DNA of 54,996 bases from UMGS1781 sp045628105 (GCA_045628105.1 JAZQOX010000029.1:1-54996), one strand, 5' to 3'. Positions 35,819 to 44,386 are shown, counted from the first letter of the stretch. Translations and numbers: made by a program. Notes: generated from the sequence alone by a model not told the origin.

Positions 35819-36646
35819 TTGAATATAGCAAATGCTTTAGAAAAAGCAATAAAAGAATTAAAAAGAAATGATATAGATGAAAAATCAAATAAAGCAAGAA
35901 GGATATTGGCGTATGTATTAGGAGAAAAAAAAGAATACTTGATAACACATGATTTTCAGGAGCTAACAAAAAGTGAAGAAAGAAATTTCATTGAAAAAAT
36001 AGATCTCTTAATTAAAGGAAAGCCAATTCAATATATTATAGGTATGCAAGAATTTATGAATATTGATTTTATAGTAAATGAAAATGTATTAATACCTCAA
36101 CCAGATACCGAGTGTTTAGTAGAAGAAACAATAAAAATAGCAACCAAAATGGAGAAACCTAGAATTTTAGATTTGTGTACTGGAAGCGGAGCAATTGCTG
36201 TGTCTATATCAAAATATGTAAAAGAGGCTAAAATAACAGCAACAGATATAAGTAAAGAAGCACTACAAGTTGCAGTAGAAAATGATAGAGATAATAAAAT
36301 TGATTTTATACAAGCAGATTTATTTGAAAATATTGAGAAAAAATTTAATATAATAGTATCAAATCCGCCTTACATAAAAACAGAAGAAATAAAAAGCTTA
36401 AGTAAAGAAGTACAAAATGAACCCCAATTAGCATTAGACGGAGGAAAAGACGGATTGGATTTTTATAGGAAAATAATACAAGAAGCACCAAACTATTTAG
36501 AAACTAATGGTTACTTATGTTTAGAAATAGGAGAAGACCAAAAAGAAGAAGTAACAAAATTAATACAAGCAAGCGGAAAATACAGAGAAATATTGCATTA
36601 TAAAGACTTGGAAAATCATGATAGAGTTATAATTACCATGATTTAA
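35819..36646 (+). CDS. prmC: Peptide chain release factor N5-glutamine methyltransferase
   Basis: A 275-residue SAM-dependent enzyme that methylates the GGQ glutamine of RF1 and RF2. The helical N-terminal domain (1-80) is followed by the methyltransferase fold: VLIPQPDTECLVE, the SAM site ILDLCTGSGAIA (about 117-128) and the catalytic NPPY (about 183-186). TTG 35819 lies eight bases after GGAGG; an upstream TTG at 35804 overlaps that ribosome binding site and is rejected. prmC normally sits next to prfA, which is not here. Confidence 0.94.
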   Translation: MNIANALEKAIKELKRNDIDEKSNKARRILAYVLGEKKEYLITHDFQELTKSEERNFIEKIDLLIKGKPIQYIIGMQEFMNIDFIVNENVLIPQPDTECLVEETIKIATKMEKPRILDLCTGSGAIAVSISKYVKEAKITATDISKEALQVAVENDRDNKIDFIQADLFENIEKKFNIIVSNPPYIKTEEIKSLSKEVQNEPQLALDGGKDGLDFYRKIIQEAPNYLETNGYLCLEIGEDQKEEVTKLIQASGKYREILHYKDLENHDRVIITMI

Positions 36647-36665
36647 AATAAAAATTTAAAAATTA

Positions 36666-36694
36666 TTGTATTATAAAACAAAATCTTATATAAT
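36666..36694 (+). promoter_or_regulatory. sigma-A promoter of pgsA
   Basis: TTGTAT (36666-36671), 17 bases, TATAAT (36689-36694). Confidence 0.6.
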
Positions 36695-36723
36695 ATACAC
36701 AAAATAAAAGTAGGAGTGATTTT

Positions 36724-37314
36724 ATGAATTTACCAAATAAATTAACAATTTTTAGAATAATATTAGTACCAATAATGGTAATAATACCATTTTTACCAAT
36801 ACAAGGAGCTATATTTAACATACCAATACAAAATTTAATAATAATAGCAATATTTGCTATAGCATCATAAACAGACCATTTAGATGGAAAAATTGCAAGA
36901 AAATACAACCTAGTAACCACATTTGGAAAATTTGCAGACCCTCTAGCTGATAAAATATTAGTATTATCTGCAATGCTAATGCTAGTAGAAATGCAAAAAT
37001 TACCAGCATGGATACCAATTATAGTGCTTGCAAGAGAATTTGTAGTATCTGGATATAGACTAATAGCAGTAGAAAAAGGTGGAAAAGTAATTGCAGCAAG
37101 TATATGGGGAAAAATAAAAACATGTACACAAATGATAGCAATAATTTTAGCATTTATAGATGTAAATGCTTTTGGGGCATTTCTAAATAATAGCTTTACG
37201 GGATATACACTAGTAATAAACATATTAGCAAGTGCACTTATGCTAATATCAACAATTGCAGCAATATTCTCTGGAGTTGACTACTTAAAGGGTGGAAAAG
37301 AATTGTTTAAATAA
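36724..37314 (+). CDS. pgsA: Phosphatidylglycerophosphate synthase, interrupted by an in-frame TAA
   Basis: The full frame would give 196 residues of a CDP-alcohol phosphatidyltransferase that makes phosphatidylglycerophosphate from CDP-diacylglycerol. MNLPNKLTIFRIILVPIMV is a typical PgsA start. The active site D-G-x(2)-A-R-x(8)-G-x(3)-D-x(3)-D is intact as DGKIARKYNLVTTFGKFADPLADK. Codon 49 is TAA (36868-36870) inside AS*TDHLDG, where relatives have a hydrophobic residue (often ASLTD or ASITD). Both sides are in the same frame, so this is a nonsense codon, not a shift. A TTA-to-TAA change explains it. PgsA is usually essential, so error, a mixed strain population or readthrough are all possible. 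AGGAGTG precedes the ATG. Confidence 0.8.
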
Positions 37315-37328
37315 TTCGGAGGAAACTT

Positions 37329-37697
37329 ATGATGAAAAATAATGAAGAAAAACATCTAGCAAAACAATCGAACTTTTTTCTTAGAAAGATTAAAAAATTT
37401 CTATTGAGATTTAAGAAAAAAGAAGAAAATAAAAAAGAAGATACAATAGATACGACAAAAGATTACAGAAAAGAATTTAAAAATGAAATAATAATAAAAA
37501 AAGATAAGGAACAAGAAAGAATATTAAAATTACAAAAAGAATTTAAGGACGGAATAATAAGCGAAGAAGATATTCCAAAAGAAGATTATGAAAAATTATT
37601 GGCGTTATATGATCAACAGAACAAAGAAATAAAAGATGAAATAAATATATATATAACTAAAGCTTATAACATAATTAATAAAATGAAAAGGGTGTAA
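37329..37697 (+). CDS. Small basic coiled-coil protein of unknown function
   Basis: A 122-residue, Lys/Glu-rich protein. It opens with a strongly basic helix (FFLRKIKKFLLRFKKKEENKK) and continues as coiled coil. The motif LQKEFKDGIISEEDIPKEDYEKLLALYDQQ (by its ends) resembles segments in other Firmicute proteins of unknown role. GGAGG precedes the ATG. Its stop lies two bases before the helicase ATG, so the pair is probably co-translated and may act together. That is inference. Confidence 0.6.
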   Translation: MMKNNEEKHLAKQSNFFLRKIKKFLLRFKKKEENKKEDTIDTTKDYRKEFKNEIIIKKDKEQERILKLQKEFKDGIISEEDIPKEDYEKLLALYDQQNKEIKDEINIYITKAYNIINKMKRV

Positions 37698-37699
37698 AT

Positions 37700-39979
37700 A
37701 TGGGAATAGAGCTAAAACCAGAAGATCAAGCAAAGGCATATAATCAGATAACTAGTGATTTTAAAAATGGAAGATATTCTAATATTGTTATGCCAACTGG
37801 GTGTGGAAAGACATATATTGCGCTAAAATTAATAGAAGACAATCCAGACAAAAGAATAACATATGTTTCACCATCACCTGTAATAAATGCACAAGTAAAG
37901 TCAATATTAAAACAAGAATATGGTGAAAATTGGAGAAAACAGTTTCCAAATTTAAAATTTGCAACATATAATGAGTTAGGCAAACAAAATGAAGAGGTAA
38001 TAGATTCACTAGAGTGTGATAAATTAATATTAGATGAAATACATAGGGCAGGAGCTAAAGTATGGGGGCAAGGAGTAAAGAAATTATTAGATAAAAACAA
38101 AAATGCCAAAGTATTAGGTATGACTGCAACGCCAGTAAGAACAGATGGACGAGATATGACATATGAAATTGGCGATGGAATATCATATGAATTAACATTA
38201 ACAGAAGCTGTTGCAATGGGAACATTACCGGTACCAACATATATATGTTCAGATTTTATTTTTCCAGAGGATATTACTCGAATGGAAGAAATGATAAATA
38301 ATATAGAAGATGATGAAAAAAGACAGCAATATAAACAAAGAATAGAAAAATGTAAAAAACATATAGAATCAGCGGATGGAATAAGTGAAATTTTAGAAAA
38401 ATATATAAAAAACAAAAATGGAAAAATTTTAATTTTTTGCAAAGACATAGAAGATATAGAAGCCAAATCACAACAACTAAAAAAGTGGTTTTCAAATGTT
38501 AATCAAAATTTAACAATTTATAAAGTATCATCAGCAAATGAGAAAAAGGAAAATGTTGAAGAATTAGCTGCATTTAGAAAAAATTCGGACGACAGTTTTA
38601 AAGTAATATTAGCTGTAAATATGTTAAATGAAGGATTTAGAGATAAAAATTTAACAATGGAAATTCTAACCAGACCAACAGGATCAGAAATACTATTCAG
38701 ACAACAAATAGGTAGAGTACTAAAAAGTAATGATAATGAAAACCCAATAATATTTGATTTTGCGAACAATTTGAAATATTTTGAAAATTTTAGAAGAGAA
38801 GTTATAGAAATTATACAAAACGAAATAGCTAATGGACAAGAAGAAAATGGATATAATGAAGAAGTAATAGAAAAATTTAAAATTGTTGAAGAAAATATTA
38901 AATTTATTGAAGAATTTAAGAAAATAGAAAATGAATTGAAAGAATATATAAAGGGAAGAACAGTATTAGCTAAGTTTGTTGAGATTGCGGAAATTCTATA
39001 TGCAGAGGGCGTAGAAATAGGCAAATTAAGAATGTACAAGGAAAGAAAAATAAATGATAATAAAGTAAGCATGACTTTAAATGACCATATTTCAAGAGGT
39101 AATATAAGTGCTGAAATATTACAGAAGTATAATTTGGATGGAGAATATCCAATAGGTTACTATATGGATCTTGCAAGACGAGCTTATAATGGAACAAGTA
39201 GAAATTCGATAAGTAAAGCAGAAAAAGAAAAACTTGAAAAAATGGAAATCGTCAAAGAAGAAAGCCAAATGCAAAAGTTTATTAGAATAGCCAAGGCCTT
39301 AAAAACAAGGAAAGTAAATGTCGGAGAACTTCAGCAATCTATGGTAGTTGAAGGAAAACAAGTAAAAACAACATTAAAGCTTTTAGTTGAAAAAGGATGT
39401 ATTAGTCAAAATATTATTGATGAACTTGAATTAGATGAAGAATATCAAATTGGACACTATATTAATTCTGCCAGACAAGCATATCTGGGATTAAATACTG
39501 AAAAACAAATACGAATATCACCAGAAGAAAGAGATGAACTAGAAAATTTAGAAATATTTAAGAAAGAAGAACAAAAGTCTAAGGTTGCAGAGCTAATTGA
39601 CATATTAAATATATTAAAAGATGACGCAAAAATAAATATTCAAGGCATTCAACAGAATATAAGGAAAGATGGAAAAAGAGTATATACAACATTAACAGAC
39701 TTGATACAACAAGGTATAATAACAAAAGAATTTATGATGCAACATCAGTTAGACCCAGAATATAAAATAGGATATTATATTTTTATAGCCAAACAAGCAT
39801 ATATGGGACATACTAAAAACGCAATAACGGATGGGGAAAAACAAGAATTAGAAGACCTAGAAATAATTGGGGAACTTACAAAAAAAGAGGCAAAGCAATC
39901 ACAACTTTTGATGGAACGAGATAAAGCCAAGGACTTATATAAACAAACACAATCAAAAGATGATTTCACAAAAAAATAA
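37700..39979 (+). CDS. SF2 DEAD/DEAH-type helicase with three C-terminal repeats
   Basis: A 759-residue protein. Walker A is MPTGCGKTY (about 33-41), motif II is LILDEIHRAG (DEIH, about 112), motif III is GMTATPVRTDG, and motif VI is RQQIGRVLKS (about 334). After about residue 410, three units of some 95 residues repeat. Each has a VAEIL-x-helix, a VxxTLxxLI core (VSMTLNDHI, VKTTLKLLV, VYTTLTDLI), an IGYYIxxARQAYxG stretch and an acidic end (EKLEKMEI, DELENLEI, QELEDLEI). These look like DNA- or RNA-binding helical modules. No methylase or nuclease domain is present. ATG 37700 follows AAGGGTG. Confidence 0.8.
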   Translation: MGIELKPEDQAKAYNQITSDFKNGRYSNIVMPTGCGKTYIALKLIEDNPDKRITYVSPSPVINAQVKSILKQEYGENWRKQFPNLKFATYNELGKQNEEVIDSLECDKLILDEIHRAGAKVWGQGVKKLLDKNKNAKVLGMTATPVRTDGRDMTYEIGDGISYELTLTEAVAMGTLPVPTYICSDFIFPEDITRMEEMINNIEDDEKRQQYKQRIEKCKKHIESADGISEILEKYIKNKNGKILIFCKDIEDIEAKSQQLKKWFSNVNQNLTIYKVSSANEKKENVEELAAFRKNSDDSFKVILAVNMLNEGFRDKNLTMEILTRPTGSEILFRQQIGRVLKSNDNENPIIFDFANNLKYFENFRREVIEIIQNEIANGQEENGYNEEVIEKFKIVEENIKFIEEFKKIENELKEYIKGRTVLAKFVEIAEILYAEGVEIGKLRMYKERKINDNKVSMTLNDHISRGNISAEILQKYNLDGEYPIGYYMDLARRAYNGTSRNSISKAEKEKLEKMEIVKEESQMQKFIRIAKALKTRKVNVGELQQSMVVEGKQVKTTLKLLVEKGCISQNIIDELELDEEYQIGHYINSARQAYLGLNTEKQIRISPEERDELENLEIFKKEEQKSKVAELIDILNILKDDAKINIQGIQQNIRKDGKRVYTTLTDLIQQGIITKEFMMQHQLDPEYKIGYYIFIAKQAYMGHTKNAITDGEKQELEDLEIIGELTKKEAKQSQLLMERDKAKDLYKQTQSKDDFTKK

Positions 39980-39988
39980 GTATATATA

Positions 39989-40049
39989 AATAGTGTGTAT
40001 AAACGAAGTAAACCGCAAAAAGTTCACAACAAAAAACACACTATTTTTT
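39989..40049 (+). terminator. Terminator after the helicase gene
   Basis: AATAGTGTGT (39989-39998) pairs with ACACACTATT (40036-40045), with a long loop and a T-run. Confidence 0.65.
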
Positions 40050-40050
40050 A

Positions 40051-40079
40051 TTGCAATATTTATAAAAATCATATATAAT
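40051..40079 (+). promoter_or_regulatory. sigma-A promoter of ligA
   Basis: TTGCAA (40051-40056), 17 bases, TATAAT (40074-40079), directly after the helicase terminator. Confidence 0.7.
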
Positions 40080-40107
40080 ATACCCAAGAAAAAGGGTGAT
40101 TTTTAAA

Positions 40108-42094
40108 ATGAATGAAAAACAGGCAAAAGCAAGAATTGATGAATTGAATAAAATCACAGCATATTATGCAACTAAGTATTACGACGATGATGCACCAGAA
40201 ATAAGCGATTTTGAATATGATATGCTTATGAATGAACTTAAGAATTTAGAAAAACAATTTCCAGAGTATGTATCTAAAGATTCTTTAACTCAAAAGATTG
40301 GAGGCACAGTAAAAGAAGGATTTGAGAAGGTTGAACATGAAGTGCCTTTACAAAGTTTGCAAGACGTTTTTTCTTTTGAAGATGTTGAAGAATTTGATAC
40401 AAGAATGAAAAAAGAAAATGAAGCAATAGAATATGTTGTTGAAACAAAAATTGATGGATTATCAGTTAGTTTAGAATACAAAAAAGGAATATTTGTAAGA
40501 GGAGCAACAAGAGGGAATGGTTTAATTGGAGAGGATGTTACAGACAACTTAAAAACAATAAAAAATATTCCTAAAAAGCTAAATGAACCAATAGATATAA
40601 CAGTTAGAGGGGAAGTATTTATTGGAAAAGAAGACTTCGATAAACTAAATGAAAAACTTGATGAAGATGAAAAATTTGCAAATGCAAGAAACTTAGCAGC
40701 AGGTTCATTACGCCAACTAGATAGCAAAATTGCAGCATCAAGACCATTAGATATATTTATATTCAATGTTCAAAAATGCGAAGAGAAACAATTCAAGTCT
40801 CATTATGAATCTTTAAATTATTTGAAAAGTATAGGATTTAATATAAATCCAGTTTTAATAAAATGCAAAACAATAAAAGACGTAGAAGATGCGATAAATA
40901 AAATTGGAAATGATAGAGAAAACTTAGGATTTGGAATAGATGGAGCAGTTGTAAAAGTAGACAATTTAGAATTAAGAGAACAAATAGGAACAACATTTAA
41001 AACTCCAAAGTGGGCAGTAGCATATAAATATCCACCAGAACAAAAAGAAACAACATTAAAAGATATAATATGCCAGGTTGGAAGAACAGGAGCAATTACA
41101 CCAATGGCAATACTTGAACCAGTTGTAGTTGCCGGATCTAAAATATCAAAAACGACACTTCATAATGAAGATTTTGTAAAGGAAAAAGACTTAAAAATAG
41201 GAGATAAAGTTATAATTCAAAAAGCCGGAGATGTCATTCCAGAAGTAGTAAGAGCGGTTACTGAAAAAAGAACAGGGCGGAGAAATAGAATTTAAAATGC
41301 CAACAACATGCCCGGTTTGTGGAGGACAAGTTATAAGAGTTCCAGGACAAGCAGTTAATAAATGTATAGGAATAGAATGTCCAGCAAGAAACTTAAGAAA
41401 TATGGTACATTTTACTTCAAAAGAAGGAATGAATATAGAAGGACTTGGAGAAAAAGTTATAGAACAACTTTATGAAAAAGGACTAATAAAAAATATTTCA
41501 GATATATATTCGTTAAAGCACGAAGATATAGCAAGTTTAAAAAAAGATGGAAAGAAATTTGCAGAAAATTTAATAAATGCTATAAACAAAAGCAAAGAAA
41601 ATAATTTAGACAAACTAATTACTGCATTGGGAATAGAACAGGTTGGAGCAAAGCTTGCAAAAATACTTGCAAAACGATTTAAGAACATAGATGAACTTTC
41701 AAGTGCCGATTATAACACATTAATTTTAGTTGATGATATTGGAGAAATAACAGCAAGAAGTGTAATGGAATTCTTCAGACAAGAACAAACACAAGACCTT
41801 ATAAATAAACTAAAGAATGCAGGAGTAAACATGAATCAAATTGGTGAAGAAGAAACGGATAACAGATTTTTAGGAAAAACTTTTGTACTAACAGGAACAC
41901 TTGAAAAATATACAAGAGAAGAAGCAGAATCTATAATAGAAAAGTACGGAGGAAAAGTTTCAGGATCAGTTTCTAAAAAAACATCATTTGTGTTGGCAGG
42001 AGAAGAAGCGGGCAGTAAACTTACAAAGGCACAAGAGTTAGGAGTAGAAATTATTTCAGAAGAAAAGTTTGAAGAGATGATAAGAAAGGAATAA
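40108..42094 (+). CDS. ligA: NAD-dependent DNA ligase LigA, split by a +1 shift at an in-frame CGG
   Basis: Restored length is 661 residues, normal for LigA, which seals nicks during replication and repair. The adenylation lysine is in TKIDGLSV (about residue 116). The OB fold ends with IIQKAGDVIPEVVRAVTEKRTG. There the zero frame reads ACA GGG CGG AGA (CGG at 41278-41280) and would stop eight codons on. Skipping the C gives TGGEIEFKMPTTCPVCGGQ, leading into the four-cysteine zinc finger (CPVCGG...CIGIEC), the HhH domain and a BRCT domain (FLGKTFVLTGTLEKYTREE). Both halves are well conserved, so decay is unlikely. ATG 40108 follows AAGGGTG. Confidence 0.93.
41278..41280 (+). other. In-frame CGG at the +1 frame change in ligA
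   Basis: ACA GGG CGG AGA in the zero frame; without the C it reads ACA GGG GGA GAA, joining the OB fold to the zinc finger. Confidence 0.85.
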
Positions 42095-42102
42095 TTGCAA
42101 GA

Positions 42103-42339
42103 ATGGAAGAAAAATATACATTCGAGAGATTGTGGAAAGAATTAAATGATGGTTTCCAAATATATTATACATATATGGATAACAGATATCTTTTAACAAA
42201 ATTAAAACAAAATTGCTATTCTAGAGAGCTTGTTGGAAACCGAGAAAAACAACCACATCCAAAACAGCAAATTGTTACATTAAAATCAATAAAAGAAATA
42301 TTCGAATTTATGGAAGATATCGAATATAAAGTTAATTAA
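42103..42339 (+). CDS. Small protein of unknown function
   Basis: A 78-residue protein rich in aromatic residues (FERLWKELNDGFQIYYTYMDNRYLL). It has a basic central stretch and an acidic amphipathic C-terminal helix (IKEIFEFMEDIEY). I do not recognise the family. It sits eight bases after ligA and 12 before ddh. A ribosome binding site is weak (GCAAGA). It could be a small regulator of one of its neighbours, without evidence. Confidence 0.6.
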   Translation: MEEKYTFERLWKELNDGFQIYYTYMDNRYLLTKLKQNCYSRELVGNREKQPHPKQQIVTLKSIKEIFEFMEDIEYKVN

Positions 42340-42351
42340 GGAGGTTTTTAT

Positions 42352-43332
42352 ATGATAAGAGTAGGAATATTAGGTTATGGAAATTTAGGAAGGGGTACAG
42401 AAATTGCAATAAAGCAAAATCCGGATATGGAACTTGTAGCAATCTTTACAAGAAGAAATCCTAAAGATGTATACACATTAACAGGGGCAAAGGTAGTAAG
42501 CATAGCTGAAATAGAAAAATGGAAAGATAAAATTGATGTTATGATTTTATGTGGTGGTTCAGCAACTGATTTACCAGTACAAGGACCACAATATGCAGAA
42601 ATGTTTAATACAGTAGATAGTTATGATACACATGCAAAAGTACCAGAATATTTTGAAAATATGAATAAACAAGCAATAAAAGGAAATAAAGTTGCTGTAA
42701 TGTCTATAGGATGGGACCCAGGGCTATTTTCACTAAATAGAATGTATGCTGAAGCAATATTACCTGCAGGAAACACATATACATTCTGGGGAAAGGGTGT
42801 TAGCCAAGGACACTCAGATGCAATAAGAAGAATACCAGGAGTAAAAAATGCAATTCAATACACAATACCAGTAGAAGATGCAATTGCAAGAGTAAGAAAT
42901 GGAGAAAATCCACAATTAACAACAAGAGAAAAACATGTAAGAGAATGTTTTGTAGTGTTAGAAGAAGGTGCAGATGCAAATAAAGTAGAACAAGAAATAA
43001 AAACAATGCCAAATTATTTTGATGAATATGATACAACAGTACACTTTATATCAGAAATTGAACTAAAAAGAAATCACAGTGGAATGCCACATGGAGGATT
43101 TGTAATAAGAAGCGGAAATACAGGAATAGATGGTGGAACAAAACAAATAATAGAATACTCTTTAAAATTACAATCAAATCCAGAATTTACAGCAAGTGTA
43201 TTAGTAGCATATGCAAGAGCAGCATATAGATTAAGCAAAGCAGGAGAAACAGGGGCAAAAACAATATTAGACATAGCACCAAAAATGTTAACAAGAAAAA
43301 CAGACGAGGAACTATTAAAAACAATAATATAA
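42352..43332 (+). CDS. ddh: meso-Diaminopimelate dehydrogenase
   Basis: A 326-residue NADPH-dependent enzyme that makes meso-DAP in one step from tetrahydrodipicolinate and ammonia. The Rossmann motif is VGILGYGNLGRG (about 3-14). Substrate-binding motifs are CGGSATDLPVQGP, SYDTHAKVPEYF, SIGWDPGLFSLNR and GKGVSQGHSDAIRR, all typical of Ddh. AAGGAGG precedes the ATG. DapL and DapF, a second route to meso-DAP, are encoded 7 kb downstream. Confidence 0.96.
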   Translation: MIRVGILGYGNLGRGTEIAIKQNPDMELVAIFTRRNPKDVYTLTGAKVVSIAEIEKWKDKIDVMILCGGSATDLPVQGPQYAEMFNTVDSYDTHAKVPEYFENMNKQAIKGNKVAVMSIGWDPGLFSLNRMYAEAILPAGNTYTFWGKGVSQGHSDAIRRIPGVKNAIQYTIPVEDAIARVRNGENPQLTTREKHVRECFVVLEEGADANKVEQEIKTMPNYFDEYDTTVHFISEIELKRNHSGMPHGGFVIRSGNTGIDGGTKQIIEYSLKLQSNPEFTASVLVAYARAAYRLSKAGETGAKTILDIAPKMLTRKTDEELLKTII

Positions 43333-43345
43333 TAATATAAAAAAG

Positions 43346-43370
43346 GCCACCATAGCTTTGCTATGATGGC
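43346..43370. terminator. Bidirectional terminator between ddh and tRNA-Thr
   Basis: GCCACCATAGC (43346-43356) pairs with GCTATGATGGC (43360-43370) with one wobble. It has an A-run on the left and TTTT on the right, so it serves both ddh and the minus-strand tRNA. Confidence 0.85.
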
Positions 43371-43375
43371 TTTTC

Positions 43376-43451
<76 letters not shown>

Positions 43452-43529
43452 ATTAAAACTAGAATGTATTATACTATAACATAAAAGAAAATTCAATATA
43501 AAAAAGTAATATTACAAATTTTTCAAAAA

Positions 43530-43558
43530 TTGACAATATATATAATAAATGATACAAT
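43530..43558 (+). promoter_or_regulatory. Strong sigma-A promoter of the B116-like gene
   Basis: TTGACA (43530-43535), 17 bases, TACAAT (43553-43558). A leader of about 60 bases follows with CTAC-a-CCAT-gt-ATGG-g-TAG, which can form a hairpin before the ribosome binding site. Confidence 0.75.
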
Positions 43559-43627
43559 GAGAATATGTAAACCAATTGCTCGGTAAGACTACACCATGTA
43601 TGGGTAGCTCGAGAAAGGAGATTTATT

Positions 43628-43984
43628 ATGACATACTTAGGGAATGCATTTTCTCTGAACATGGTTTTCAGTGAGAGCTTCACACTTCGTGCACGCAAGG
43701 TAACCCCTGCTGATATTCCTGTTGAGGCGATTTCTGCAATCGGTCACGCCGATACCGCAAGAGTCGTTTCTGGAATTTTGGGAAGAGAAATCCCTGCTAA
43801 TCGTGTTAATGTGGCTCTCAAGGAGGGGGATATCCTCTATGTCGCTCAGTACAAGGGTCCGCGTCTCGAAGAAGGAGCAACCAAGCTTCCTGAAGGAGCA
43901 ACCCTTGAGTTTATGGAGGTAACACTTCGCCCTAACGGCTGTGAAAACTGTCCTGCAATGCAGAATTGGACACACGGCTGTTAA
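43628..43984 (+). CDS. STIV B116-like (DUF1874) protein
   Basis: A 118-residue protein. It matches the family first seen in Sulfolobus turreted icosahedral virus (B116) and later in many bacteria and phages: NAFSLNMVFSES at the start, AIGHADTARVVSGILGREIPANRVNVAL, and VAQYKGPRLEEGATKLPEGA (by their motifs). B116 proteins form dimers and bind DNA; the bacterial role is unknown. The C-terminus adds a cysteine-rich tail (NGCENCPAM...HGC). Codon use (CGT, CGC, CTC, GGT) is unlike the AT-rich neighbours and suggests transfer. GAAAGGAG precedes the ATG. It has its own promoter and terminator next to a tRNA. Confidence 0.85.
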   Translation: MTYLGNAFSLNMVFSESFTLRARKVTPADIPVEAISAIGHADTARVVSGILGREIPANRVNVALKEGDILYVAQYKGPRLEEGATKLPEGATLEFMEVTLRPNGCENCPAMQNWTHGC

Positions 43985-43991
43985 TAACCAG

Positions 43992-44037
43992 ACCTCATTT
44001 GATGCAAAGCAATGCTAGCATTAAATGGGGTTTTTTG
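43992..44037 (+). terminator. Terminator of the B116-like gene
   Basis: A 14-bp stem (43992-44005 with 44018-44031, one wobble) is followed by six T. Confidence 0.85.
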
Positions 44038-44048
44038 TGAATTAACTA

Positions 44049-44076
44049 TTGTAATTTATTTAAAATATGCTATACT
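44049..44076 (+). promoter_or_regulatory. Possible promoter of a non-coding transcript
   Basis: TTGTAA (44049-44054), 16 bases, TATACT (44071-44076), with no gene but a terminator about 110 bases later. Confidence 0.5.
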
Positions 44077-44082
44077 TTAATA

Positions 44083-44190
44083 AAGTGATTGATTTTAATA
44101 TAAATCGTTAAAAGAGAAAAGGTTGTAGATAACTACGATAAAGGATCCAGAATATAAAAAAATCATAGGTTTGCTATGATTTTTTCATTA
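44083..44190 (+). ncRNA. Candidate small RNA (promoter-terminator unit without a frame)
   Basis: Between the promoter at 44049-44076 and a perfect terminator (AAAAAATCATAG / CTATGATTTTTT) lie about 100 bases with no plausible frame. GTAG-ATAA-CTAC could form a small hairpin. The tail hairpin resembles the tRNA-Thr terminator, so part of this unit may be duplicated sequence. No known family is recognised. Confidence 0.35.
44158..44187 (+). terminator. Perfect intrinsic terminator
   Basis: Twelve-base arms on either side of GTTTG, ending in six T. Confidence 0.8.
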
Positions 44191-44200
44191 TAATTTAAAA

Positions 44201-44326
44201 GACGGGAATCGAAAAGAAATGTGCCAAGTTTAGAGTTGGTCTGGAGCCAACTATAAACGCGGGTCAAAATAGTCCCATTGGACTATTTTGCTGACGCGAG
44301 TACGATGGGACCCGTCGTAAGCTCCA
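44201..44326. repeat. Hairpin element bounded by partial copies of tRNA-Thr
   Basis: Bases 44201-44213 repeat 43386-43398 (T-arm of tRNA-Thr) directly. Bases 44311-44326 are the exact reverse complement of 43376-43391 (its 3' end with CCA). Between them are hairpins: AGTTGG/CCAACT (near 44233-44251), an 11-bp hairpin CAAAATAGTCC/GGACTATTTTG, and a flanking CGCG pair. There is no frame. Confidence 0.7.
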
Positions 44327-44357
44327 AATGTGCGATAATAAATCAATTTTTAAATAC

Positions 44358-44386
44358 TTGACATACTTAACATAATACTATATAAT
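44358..44386 (+). promoter_or_regulatory. Strong sigma-A promoter of the gene at 44473
   Basis: TTGACA (44358-44363), 17 bases, TATAAT (44381-44386), both boxes perfect. Confidence 0.85.

Noticed and set aside
36868..36870. TAA recoded as a sense codon throughout the genome
   Set aside because: TAA ends most genes in the window at family-typical positions.
9309..41280. CGG reassigned to Trp or Gln
   Set aside because: Such reassignments exist in other Firmicutes, but here the frame itself changes after CGG, so a new three-base meaning does not restore the proteins.
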